A stretch of 64,000 nucleotides of DNA from Tepidimonas taiwanensis. GTDB lineage: Bacteria; Pseudomonadota; Gammaproteobacteria; Burkholderiales; Burkholderiaceae_C. The stretch is from NCBI RefSeq assembly GCF_020162115.1, contig NZ_CP083911.1, positions 744,001 to 808,000 of the forward strand, given 5' to 3'. Positions 56,101 to 64,000 of this stretch are shown piece after piece (within the stretch, counting starts at the first letter, position 1; each line of letters starts with the position of its first letter). The notes under the pieces were generated by a model. It was not told the DNA's origin and did not search any database. It saw only the letters and a list, made by a program, of their open reading frames with translations. The position numbers and the translations under genes are program-made.

Positions 56101-58896
56101 ATGTTCGATAAAACGGTGTGGCCTTACCCCGGTTCGCGTTGGTGGAAGTTCGATTTCCACACCCACACGCCAGCGTCGAAGGACACTGATCCCTGGCAAC
56201 GCGCCATCGGTACGCCCGACGCACTCACGCCCGAGCGGTGGCTTCTCAAGTTCATGGCTGCTGAGATCGACTGCGTGGCGGTGACCGACCACAACAGCGC
56301 CGCGTGGATCGACCCGCTCAAGGCCGCCTACGCGCAAATGAAGGCGCGAGCCGACGCAGGCAACCCGCCGGCGGGCTTTCGGGAGCTGACGATCTTTCCG
56401 GGGGTCGAGATTTCCGCCAACGGTGGGGTGCACGTGCTGGCGATCTTTGATCCGTCAGCCACGACGAGCGATATCGACAGTCTGTTGGGAGCGGTCGAAT
56501 ACGAAGGCAGCAAAGGCGACAGCGATGGGGAGACGCGCAAATCGGTCGCCGCTGTCATCGCCAAGATCATCGAACGGGGTGGCATTCCCATTCCGGCCCA
56601 TGCCGATGCCGAAAAAGGCCTGTTGCGCGTCAACCCCGGCACCCGGCAATGCGCGTTGTCGACCAACACCGTCAGGCAAGCACTGGAGGTGGAGGAGCTA
56701 CTGGCGGTCGAATGGTGCGATCTGGCCCACCCCTATCCCCAGGCCATGGAGAGACTCGCCGAACCGTTGGCGCGGGTGCTCGGCAGCGACTGCCACAACT
56801 TCCAGGGCGCGAATGTGCCGGGCAGCCGCTACACCTGGGTCAAGATGGCTCGCCCGACGCTGGAGGGGTTGCGGCTGGCGCTGCTGGATGGCAACGGGGT
56901 GTCGATTCGGCGCAGTGACGAGGGGCCTTTCGAACCGTTCAAGACGCCCGCACATCTCCTTCGCCGCATCGAGGTCGAGAACGCCAAGGCGATGGGCAAT
57001 GGCCGGGCGGCGATCATCGAGCTGTCGCCCTATTTCAATGCCATCGTCGGCGGGCGTGGGACGGGTAAATCGACGCTGGTGCATGCGCTTCGGCTCGCTA
57101 CCCGGCGCGAAGACGAGCTTCAGGCCCTGCCCAAAGACAGCGAGCCACGCGAGCGCTTCGAAGCGTTTCGCCAGATCGCCCGGGGGCGCGACGACAAGGG
57201 CGCGCTGCGGCCCACCACTGCGATTCGGGTGGAGTGGCAGCACGAGGACAAGCACTTGCGTCTGTGCTGGGGCAACGAGGGCAAAGACCTCGAGGTGCAA
57301 GAGTGGCGCGACGGGCAGTGGCAGCCTTCTTCGAGCCAGCTCGTGCACGCTGGGCGTTTTCCGATCCGCATCTTCTCGCAAGGACAAATCGCCGCAATGG
57401 CCGGGGGCGGACGGCAGGCGCTGCTCAAGATCATCGATGAGGCGGCAGGCGTTGCGCCGTTGAAACAGGCCTTCGAGGAAGCCCGGCGCACATTCTTCGC
57501 CCAGCGCGCGCGCTTGCGCGAGATTGACGGCAAGCTCGCGACGCTGCCGGAGGTCGAGCGGCAATTGCAGGAGCTGGAGACCAAGCTCAAAGCGCTGGCG
57601 CAAGCCGATCATGCCGCGGTGTTGCAGGCCTATGCCCGTACTCAGCAGCAAGGCCGTGCGGTGGAGGAAACCCTCACCCAGTTGCGCGAGGTTGCGCAAA
57701 GGCTGCACCGAACCGCCGAAGAACTGTTGCTCGACGACTGGCTGCCACAGCACTTCACCGAGGCGGAGGCCGACCTCTTGGCCTGGCGGGCCGACGCGGA
57801 TGCCGTATTGGCAGGCACCCGGCAGCGCTTGCTGGATGAGGCTGCAAAGCTGGACGCGGAGATTGCACGCCTGAAGGGTGATGCGAGGCTGATCGCCTGG
57901 AGGGAGCGTGCAGAAGCCGCGCGACGGGCGCACACCGATTTGCAGGCGCAACTGACCGCCCAAGGCGTGGCCGACCCACAGGCCTTCGCGCGGCTCACCC
58001 AACAGCGCCAGCAGTTGGAGGGGCAGCACAAAGCGCTCAAGCAATTGCAGGTGGATCGGCAAAGCTTGCAGCAGCAGATCGAACAGCAGCACTCTCTCAT
58101 CGAGCAGCGGCGCGCGGCGATCTGTGCGCGGCGTAACGAGTTTTTGCGCCAGACCCTGGCGAACAACGACTTTGTCCGGATCGAGCTGGTGCCCTACGGC
58201 TTCGACGCGCAGGTCATCGAGGAGAGTCTGCGTGCGTTGATCGATGTCCCGGATGAGCGATTCAGTGACGATATCCTGCGTCGCGATGAGAACGGGCATC
58301 CGCAGGGGGGGCTCGCCTTGGATCTGGCGCGGGCCGAGGACAAGCCGACGATGATCGCCAAGGTGCGTCAGCGGCTGCTTGAGGCAGATGGGGCGTTTCA
58401 CGGCAAGTTCCGCAATTACCTGGCCAAGCGCTGGGAAAAACCGGAACTCGCCGATCACGTGCTGGTATGGTTCCCCGAAGACGATCTGCGCATCGAATAC
58501 CGGCGCGAGAACAAATGGGAGTCGATCAGCGAGGGCTCCCAAGGGCAACGGTCGGCCGCATTGCTGGCGTTCCTGCTGGCCTTCGGCGAAGAACCCATCG
58601 TGCTTGACCAGCCAGAGGACGATCTGGATAACCACCTCATCTACGACCTGATCGTGCGCCAGATCCGCGAAAACAAGCTGCGTCGGCAGCTCATCGTCGT
58701 CACCCACAATCCGAACGTCGTGGTCAATGCTGACGCCGAACTGGTGCACGTGATGGAGTTTGGCCGCGGCCAGTGCTTCGTTCAGCAAAGCGGCGCTTTG
58801 CAGGACAAGGCCGTGCGCGAGGAGGTCTGCCGGGTGATGGAAGGCGGTCGTGAAGCGTTTACCCGTCGCTGGAGACGTCTGGGCAAGGAGGTGTGA
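56101..58896 (+). CDS. TrlF-type protein: PHP phosphoesterase plus SMC-like ATPase
   Basis: Protein of 931 residues. The N-terminal PHP domain shows FDFHTHTP (18-25), AVTDHNSA, GVEIS, AHADAEKG and GSDCHN, all metal-binding motifs. An ABC/SMC-like ATPase follows with Walker A GGRGTGKST (about 317-325), a long helical coiled-coil region rich in Gln/Glu/Leu (about 440-690), signature SEGSQGQRSAALLAFLLAF and Walker B IVLDQPEDDLDN (about 833-842), then VVTHNPNVVVNADAE. The fusion matches TrlF-family ATPases, which occur in defence and conjugative contexts. AGGAAG overlaps the previous stop, 9 bp upstream of ATG 56101. Likely acts as an ATP-driven nucleic-acid phosphoesterase. Confidence 0.87.
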   Translation: MFDKTVWPYPGSRWWKFDFHTHTPASKDTDPWQRAIGTPDALTPERWLLKFMAAEIDCVAVTDHNSAAWIDPLKAAYAQMKARADAGNPPAGFRELTIFPGVEISANGGVHVLAIFDPSATTSDIDSLLGAVEYEGSKGDSDGETRKSVAAVIAKIIERGGIPIPAHADAEKGLLRVNPGTRQCALSTNTVRQALEVEELLAVEWCDLAHPYPQAMERLAEPLARVLGSDCHNFQGANVPGSRYTWVKMARPTLEGLRLALLDGNGVSIRRSDEGPFEPFKTPAHLLRRIEVENAKAMGNGRAAIIELSPYFNAIVGGRGTGKSTLVHALRLATRREDELQALPKDSEPRERFEAFRQIARGRDDKGALRPTTAIRVEWQHEDKHLRLCWGNEGKDLEVQEWRDGQWQPSSSQLVHAGRFPIRIFSQGQIAAMAGGGRQALLKIIDEAAGVAPLKQAFEEARRTFFAQRARLREIDGKLATLPEVERQLQELETKLKALAQADHAAVLQAYARTQQQGRAVEETLTQLREVAQRLHRTAEELLLDDWLPQHFTEAEADLLAWRADADAVLAGTRQRLLDEAAKLDAEIARLKGDARLIAWRERAEAARRAHTDLQAQLTAQGVADPQAFARLTQQRQQLEGQHKALKQLQVDRQSLQQQIEQQHSLIEQRRAAICARRNEFLRQTLANNDFVRIELVPYGFDAQVIEESLRALIDVPDERFSDDILRRDENGHPQGGLALDLARAEDKPTMIAKVRQRLLEADGAFHGKFRNYLAKRWEKPELADHVLVWFPEDDLRIEYRRENKWESISEGSQGQRSAALLAFLLAFGEEPIVLDQPEDDLDNHLIYDLIVRQIRENKLRRQLIVVTHNPNVVVNADAELVHVMEFGRGQCFVQQSGALQDKAVREEVCRVMEGGREAFTRRWRRLGKEV

Positions 58897-58897
58897 A

Positions 58898-60169
58898 GTG
58901 CTCGACACACGATCGGAACTGCTCGAAAAAATCCGCCTGGGCGAAGACAGCTTTTTCGAGCTCAAGGAAGTGAAGTTCGCGGGCGGAAAAGTCCGAGGCC
59001 CTTCGCAAGAAGACTTAGCCGACGAGTTGGCGGCTTTTGCCAATAGCGCAGGGGGCGTGCTGTTACTCGGTGTCGAGAACAAATCGCGCACGGTGTTGGG
59101 CATCCCGGTCGAGCAACTGGATGCCGTCGAAGCCCTGGTGCGGCAGGCCTGCGAGGACTCGGTGAAGCCGGCCTTGGCCCCCATCATCGAGCGCATGACA
59201 TTGCCCGATTTGTCCGGTATCGAGCAGCCTGTCATTCGGGTGGCGGTGGCGCGCAGTCTCTTTGTGCATCAGAGCCCGGGCGGCTATTTGCATCGGGTGG
59301 GCTCATCGAAGCGCCCGATGCCGCCCGATCACTTGGCACGATTGTTTCAGCAACGCAGCCAGTCACGCTTGATCCGCTTCGACGAAACACCGGTGCCGCG
59401 TGCGACGCTCTCCGAGCTGGATGAGAGTTTGTGGCGGCGTTTCGCGCCCGCTCAAAGTGCAGACGCGCCGGAAGTTCTGATGGCCAAGCTGGCGATGGCA
59501 GCGCAGGACGACCAAGACGTCTGGCGCCCAACGGTGGCGGGCCTGCTGATGGGCAGCCGCCACCCGGAGCGTCACCTGCCCGGCGCCATCGTGCAGGCGG
59601 TGGCCTATGCGGGCACGGACGTGGTGCCAACCGGCGAGGGGGCGTACCAACGGGACGCACAAGACATCACAGGCCCGCTCGATGAGCAGATACGCGCCAC
59701 CTGTGCCTTCGTGCGCAAGAACATGCAGGTAGCCGCCTACAAGCGTGCCGAGGGTGGCCGGGTGGATGTGCCGCAGTTTGACATGACGGCTGTGTTCGAG
59801 GCCGTCACCAACGCCGTGGCCCATCGCGACTACTCGATGGCAGGCAGCAAGGTGCGGTTGCGTCTGTTTGACGACCGGCTGGAGTTGTATTCGCCGGGGA
59901 TGTTGCCCAACACGATGACGCCGGAGAGCCTGCCTTACCGTCAGGCGGCGCGCAACGAAGCGCTGACCAGCCTTCTGGCACGCTGTCCGACTGGTGATGA
60001 CGAGCTCGCGAACCATCGCAGTCATATCATGGACAAGCGCGGCGAGGGGGTATCGATCATCCTGTCGAGAAGCGAGCGACTTTCTGGAAAGCGCCCTGAA
60101 TACCACCTAAACGATGACAGCGAGCTGGTGTTGACGATTTTTGCCGCTCGCGTGGAGCAAGCTGTATGA
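58898..60169 (+). CDS. AlbA_2-domain (Schlafen-like) ATP-binding protein
   Basis: Protein of 423 residues with the N-terminal AlbA_2/DUF4325-type fold: ENKIR-like EDSFFELKEVKFAGGKVRGPSQEDLADELAAFANSAGGVLLLGVENKSRTVLGI (about 14-70), and a C-terminal ATP-binding region of the HATPase_c_4 type with FEAVTNAVAHRDYSM (about 300) and LELYSPGMLPNTMT. Schlafen/AlbA_2 proteins can bind or cut RNA, and some act in abortive defence; others are transcription factors. GTG 58898 has an excellent AAGGAGG six bases upstream and lies 1 bp after the TrlF stop. It overlaps the DUF499 start. Confidence 0.85.
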   Translation: MLDTRSELLEKIRLGEDSFFELKEVKFAGGKVRGPSQEDLADELAAFANSAGGVLLLGVENKSRTVLGIPVEQLDAVEALVRQACEDSVKPALAPIIERMTLPDLSGIEQPVIRVAVARSLFVHQSPGGYLHRVGSSKRPMPPDHLARLFQQRSQSRLIRFDETPVPRATLSELDESLWRRFAPAQSADAPEVLMAKLAMAAQDDQDVWRPTVAGLLMGSRHPERHLPGAIVQAVAYAGTDVVPTGEGAYQRDAQDITGPLDEQIRATCAFVRKNMQVAAYKRAEGGRVDVPQFDMTAVFEAVTNAVAHRDYSMAGSKVRLRLFDDRLELYSPGMLPNTMTPESLPYRQAARNEALTSLLARCPTGDDELANHRSHIMDKRGEGVSIILSRSERLSGKRPEYHLNDDSELVLTIFAARVEQAV

Positions 60170-63003
60170 GTTTCAAACCCTGGCGTGAAATCGCCGTTCC
60201 GCACGAAGACGTGCTCAAAGGCACGTTCCAGCAAGCCGAGTTCGCGGCGGACCTGTCGCGCGTGCACGCGGGCACGGCAAACGAGGAGTATCAAAACCCC
60301 GTGCACTTTTTTCAGCGCACTTACATCACCGAGGGCATGCGTTTGTTGCTGGACTCGGTGGTCCGGCGTATGACGGGCAAGGGCGGCGACCCGGTGATCC
60401 AGCTCCAGACCGCTTTTGGCGGCGGCAAGACGCACACCATGCTGGCCGTGTATCACCTGGCCAAAGGCGAGGTGCCCATCAGTGAGTTGCAGGGAGTTGC
60501 GGCGATCCTGGACGTTGCAGGGGTGACGGAGCTGCCCAAGGCCAGGGTTGCGGTGCTCGACGGGATCAAGGCTTCGCCCAACCAGCCTACCGTCCGTGAG
60601 GGGCATGTGATCCGCACGCTCTGGGGTGATCTGGCGTGGCAGTTGGGCGGTGCGGAAGGTTACGCCTTGGTGGCCGATGCGGATGCGTCGGGCACGTCAC
60701 CCGGCAAGGCGGTGCTGGAGACATTGCTGGCGCGCTCCGCTCCGTGCGTGATCCTGATCGACGAGCTGGTTGCCTACGTGCGGCAGTTCGAGGAGGGCAA
60801 GACGCTCAGCGGGGGGACGTTCGACTCCAACCTCTCGTTCGTGCAGGCGCTCACCGAAGCCCTGAAGGCCGTGCCCACGGCGGTGCTGCTGGCGTCGCTG
60901 CCGGAGTCGGATAAGGAAGCGGGCAGCCAGCGCGGCGTGCGGGCGCTCGAGGCGTTGGCGCACTATTTCGGCCGCGTGCAAGCGCTGTGGAAGCCGGTGG
61001 CCACCGAAGAGGCTTTCGAAATTGTGCGGCGGCGCTTGTTTACACACATCAACGACAAACTGGCCATGGAGGCGGTTTGCCGGGCGTATGCGGACTTTTA
61101 TGCCGTCCACCGCAACGACTTCCCGGTCGAGACGCAGGAGAGCCGCTATTTTGAGCGGCTGTTGCACGCTTACCCGATCCACCCGGAGGTGTTCGACCGG
61201 CTGTATGAGGATTGGTCGACGCTGGAGAACTTCCAGCGCACCCGCGGGGTGCTCAAGCTGATGGCCAAGGTGATCCACCGGCTGTGGAAAGACGGCAACA
61301 ACGACCCGCTGATCATGCCGGGGAGTCTGCCACTGTATGACGCTGACGTGCGCAACGAAGCGATCTACTACCTGCCGCCGGGGTGGGACCCCGTGATCGA
61401 GCGCGACGTGGACGGCGAGCGCGCCGAAACCTGGGCGATCGAGAATACGGATGCCCGCTTGGGCAGCGTGCACGCCTGCCGGCGAACGGCGCGCACGATC
61501 TTTTTGGGTAGCGCCCCCGCCACCTCCAATCAGTTGGTGCGCGGACTGGAGCTGGAGCGCGTGCTCTTGGGGGCTGCGCTGCCCAGCCACCCGGTGGGCA
61601 TCTTCAGAGACGCCCTGACACGATTACGGGATCGGCTGCATTACCTGAACCATGCCAACAACCGCTTTTGGCTGGACACGCGCCCCAATCTGCGGCGCGA
61701 GATGGAGGAACGCAAGCGCCGTTATCAAGACCGAGAGGACGTATATCCCACGATCCGGGAGCGCTTGCAGCGCAGCTTTGCCAGCGGCGTGTTCGGCGGC
61801 ATCCATGTTTTTACCGAAAGCGGCGATGTACCCGACGACTGGGCATTGCGGCTGGTGGTCCTGCCGCCCGATGCGCCCTTCAGCAAAAGCGGCCAGAGTT
61901 TGGCGCAGGAGCGCGCCACGGAGATCTTGAAGAAACGTGGCGACCAACCCCGCTTCAAGCAAAATCGCCTGATCTTCGTGGCGGCGGACCACGACAGCAT
62001 CAGTCGTCTGAAAGACCACGTGCGCTCGTACCTCGCCTGGCGCAGCATCGTCGCCGACTACAAGGACAACCGCATCGTCCTTGACAACCTGATGGCCAAG
62101 CAGGCGAGCGCCAGTCTCGAGCAGGCCGAGGAGACCGTGCGCCGCATGATCCGAGAGGCCTACCGGTGGTTGCTGGCACCGATGCAGGAAGCGCGTCCGG
62201 GCAAGGGCTTATCCGAGGTAATCTGGGAGTACTTTCCCCTCAATGCAGGTGCGCAAAACTGGTCGCAGGAAATCGAACGCGTGCTCAAGGAGAACGAGCT
62301 GCTCATCACCGAATGGGCACCCATCCACCTGCGCCGTGTTCTGACGGAATGGTTCTGGCGGGAAGATGTCAAGGAGGTGTCGGCGCTGACGGTGTGGCAG
62401 CAGACCTGCCAGCAGCTCTATCTGCCGCGTTTGCGGGACGATACCGTGTTTCAGTCGACGCTGGCGGCGGGTGCCGAAAGCCGCGACTTCTTTGGCTTCG
62501 CGCAGGGAAAGGAGGACGGCCGCTACGTTGGGTTCAGCTACGGCAAGCGGTACTCGCCGATTCTGGACTCGTCACTGCTTTTGATCGAGCCAGCCGCTGC
62601 GGCGGCCTACGCGGAACAACAGCGGGCGGCAGAGGAGGCCGCCCGAGGGGGCGGCTTGGACGGCGGCGCGGGGGGCACGGCAAGCGTGCCCACAGGTGGT
62701 AGCCCCTCTTACGCAGGTGACTCCGCGAGTGGTGCCTACACCGTGGGTGGGACGCCTGTCGGGCAGGCAGTCATGCGGCAGTTTTACGGCACGATCGAGC
62801 TGGACCCGATCCAGGCGAAGAAGCAGTTTGCGGATGTGGTTGACGAGGTCGTCCAGGCGTTTACCGTACGACCCGGTGTGAAGGTGAAAATTGCCATCGA
62901 AATCCAGGCGGAGTCGGCCACGGGTTTTGACGAGGGGCTGCAACGCACAGTGAGGGAAAACTGCACCGTGTTGCGGTTCAAGAATTTCGAATTCGAGTCA
63001 TGA
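60166..63003 (+). CDS. DUF499 ATPase
   Basis: Large ATPase of 945 residues. It opens with the DUF499 pattern FKPWREIAVPHEDVLKGTFQQAEFAADLSRV and has Walker A QTAFGGGKTHTML (about 81-93) and a Walker B-like VILIDELVAYVRQFE (about 200). A glycine/serine-rich linker of roughly 45 residues (about 820-865) separates a small C-terminal domain. DUF499 proteins are consistent companions of DUF1156 methyltransferases in presumed defence loci. ATGA overlap with the preceding gene. Its end overlaps the converging miaA by 6 bp, so it closes the island. Confidence 0.88.
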   Translation: MSFKPWREIAVPHEDVLKGTFQQAEFAADLSRVHAGTANEEYQNPVHFFQRTYITEGMRLLLDSVVRRMTGKGGDPVIQLQTAFGGGKTHTMLAVYHLAKGEVPISELQGVAAILDVAGVTELPKARVAVLDGIKASPNQPTVREGHVIRTLWGDLAWQLGGAEGYALVADADASGTSPGKAVLETLLARSAPCVILIDELVAYVRQFEEGKTLSGGTFDSNLSFVQALTEALKAVPTAVLLASLPESDKEAGSQRGVRALEALAHYFGRVQALWKPVATEEAFEIVRRRLFTHINDKLAMEAVCRAYADFYAVHRNDFPVETQESRYFERLLHAYPIHPEVFDRLYEDWSTLENFQRTRGVLKLMAKVIHRLWKDGNNDPLIMPGSLPLYDADVRNEAIYYLPPGWDPVIERDVDGERAETWAIENTDARLGSVHACRRTARTIFLGSAPATSNQLVRGLELERVLLGAALPSHPVGIFRDALTRLRDRLHYLNHANNRFWLDTRPNLRREMEERKRRYQDREDVYPTIRERLQRSFASGVFGGIHVFTESGDVPDDWALRLVVLPPDAPFSKSGQSLAQERATEILKKRGDQPRFKQNRLIFVAADHDSISRLKDHVRSYLAWRSIVADYKDNRIVLDNLMAKQASASLEQAEETVRRMIREAYRWLLAPMQEARPGKGLSEVIWEYFPLNAGAQNWSQEIERVLKENELLITEWAPIHLRRVLTEWFWREDVKEVSALTVWQQTCQQLYLPRLRDDTVFQSTLAAGAESRDFFGFAQGKEDGRYVGFSYGKRYSPILDSSLLLIEPAAAAAYAEQQRAAEEAARGGGLDGGAGGTASVPTGGSPSYAGDSASGAYTVGGTPVGQAVMRQFYGTIELDPIQAKKQFADVVDEVVQAFTVRPGVKVKIAIEIQAESATGFDEGLQRTVRENCTVLRFKNFEFES

Positions 63004-64000
63004 CAAGTCGGGGGCGGGCAGGTCGACGCCTCGCCACAGCTTGTCGACCGTTTCGAGTACCCTGTTCAATCCTGCTGACTCATCCGCCGCGATCACCCGC
63101 CGCTGCGGAATCGAGCGCAGCCAGGTGAGCTGGCGCTTGGCGAGTTGCCGTGTGGCGGCGGCGCCCCGTTCGGCCAGTTGCGCGCGCTCGGCGGCGGTGA
63201 GCGTTTCGCGCCCCTGGGCGGCTGCGGCGTCCAGCGCTTCCCACGTCTGGCGGTAGCCGACGCAGCGCATCGAGGGCAGGGCGGCGTGCAGGTCGCCGCG
63301 CGCGCGCAGCGTGCGCACCTCGTCGACGAGGCCCGCGTCGAGCATCTGCACGAAGCGCTCGCCGATGCGCCGATGCAGCCACGTGCGGTCGCGCGGCTCC
63401 AGCGACAGCAGCACGCCGGGCAGTGCGCCGATACGCAGCGGTGCGCCGTGATCATCGGGGTCGTGGCGGCCCGCCGGATCGGCGCCGTGGTGGGGGGAGC
63501 CGCGCGGTGTGCTGGCCGTCGTGTCGCTGGCGCAGTCCGTGTTCGGCTCACCGTCCGCATCGCCCGTTTGGCGCGGAATGCCGGCGTCGGCCCGATCAGC
63601 GGATGAACGCGCCCAGCGCCGCTGCAGCGTCGACAGCGGCGTGCCGGTGGCGCGCCAGACTTCCAGCGCGCGGCCGATGCGCTGGGCGTCGTTGGGCGGC
63701 AGGCGCGCGGCGGTCACCGGATCCACCCGGGCGAGCTCCGCGTGCAGCGCGGGCCAGCCGCGCGCGCGGGCTTCGGCCTCGATGGCGGCGCGCAGCGCGG
63801 GTTGCGCCGGCGGCAGGTCGTCCAGCCCGTCGAACAGGGCTTTGAAATACAGCATCGTGCCCCCCACCAGCAGCGGCCAGCGCCCGCGCGCCCGGATGTT
63901 GTGGATGAGCCGCTGCGCGTCGGCGACGAATTCGGCCGCGCTGTACGCATCGCGCGGGTCGCGGATGTCGATCAGGTGGTGCGGCACGGTGGCCCGCTCG
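62998..64000 (-). CDS. miaA: tRNA dimethylallyltransferase (5' end beyond window)
   Basis: The visible 334 codons encode the central and C-terminal parts of MiaA, which adds a dimethylallyl group to A37 of tRNAs reading UNN codons. Reading in from the edge gives ERATVPHHLIDIRDPRDAYSAAEFV, the family sequence; the P-loop start lies past 64000. WPLLVGGTMLYFKALFDGLDDLP, RIGRALEVWRATG, MRCVGYRQTWEAL and ATRQLAKRQLTWLRS follow. An insert of about 55 polar residues lies between TLQRRW and LPGVLLSLEPRDR, absent from typical MiaA. The stop lies inside the end of the DUF499 gene. Confidence 0.9.
   Translation of the reverse strand, partial: ERATVPHHLIDIRDPRDAYSAAEFVADAQRLIHNIRARGRWPLLVGGTMLYFKALFDGLDDLPPAQPALRAAIEAEARARGWPALHAELARVDPVTAARLPPNDAQRIGRALEVWRATGTPLSTLQRRWARSSADRADAGIPRQTGDADGEPNTDCASDTTASTPRGSPHHGADPAGRHDPDDHGAPLRIGALPGVLLSLEPRDRTWLHRRIGERFVQMLDAGLVDEVRTLRARGDLHAALPSMRCVGYRQTWEALDAAAAQGRETLTAAERAQLAERGAAATRQLAKRQLTWLRSIPQRRVIAADESAGLNRVLETVDKLWRGVDLPAPDLS

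Overview
The window is GC-rich (roughly two thirds or more G+C by eye), densely packed and free of mobile elements or stable-RNA genes. Gene families and order (dapA-bamC, parE and parC, the MoxR-DUF58-transglutaminase trio, etfBA with an acyl-CoA dehydrogenase, a TAXI-type TRAP transporter with DUF1850) point to a betaproteobacterium of the Burkholderiales, perhaps a Comamonadaceae or Tepidimonas-like organism. That placement is an inference from protein style; no marker RNA is present.

Left part (1-11000): the tail of an unidentified gene and its terminator are followed by a complete heme-uptake operon, hmuR-hmuS-hmuT-hmuU-hmuV, preceded by a palindromic operator candidate. It converges on a minus-strand cluster: MFS transporter, a tiny membrane protein, a methyltransferase, dapA and bamC. 

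Middle (11000-46900): parE; an envelope-stress locus made of a PAP2 phosphatase, an OmpR-type regulator with its kinase, the lipid A phosphoethanolamine transferase eptA, and dgkA, with two CTTAAG-based boxes that could be the regulator's targets; ubiC divergent from parC with overlapping start codons; RidA and OsmC proteins; comEC; an EAL-CBS-GGDEF protein; a DUF404/DUF407 plus alpha-E pair; a TAXI TRAP transporter; a MoxR/DUF58/transglutaminase operon in which the transglutaminase reads in frame into an MltB-type lytic transglycosylase; a histone-deacetylase-family protein; a crotonase; an MscS channel; and etfB-etfA-acyl-CoA dehydrogenase-nitronate monooxygenase. The etfB control region carries seven 12-13 bp tandem repeats abutting the -35 box, a good sigma70 promoter and two different inverted repeats.

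Right part (47000-63000): a 16 kb block of eight same-strand genes with short gaps or overlaps forms a candidate anti-phage island: SNF2 helicase with a DUF3883 nuclease-like tail, NYN-family RNase, DUF1156 DNA methyltransferase, AAA ATPase plus DUF4276 (TOPRIM-like) pair, TrlF-type PHP/SMC-like ATPase, AlbA_2/ATP-binding protein and DUF499 ATPase. Between helicase and NYN gene lie two tandem 73-bp units, each with two hairpins whose stems differ in sequence but keep pairing, which is the signature of a structured RNA. The island ends flush against the 3' end of miaA, which runs off the right edge. The methyltransferase could mark self DNA while the helicase, ATPases and nucleases act on foreign DNA or RNA; this is inference from domains and order. 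The island as a whole, and the repeat element plus NYN gene in particular, are the strongest candidates for an undescribed system.
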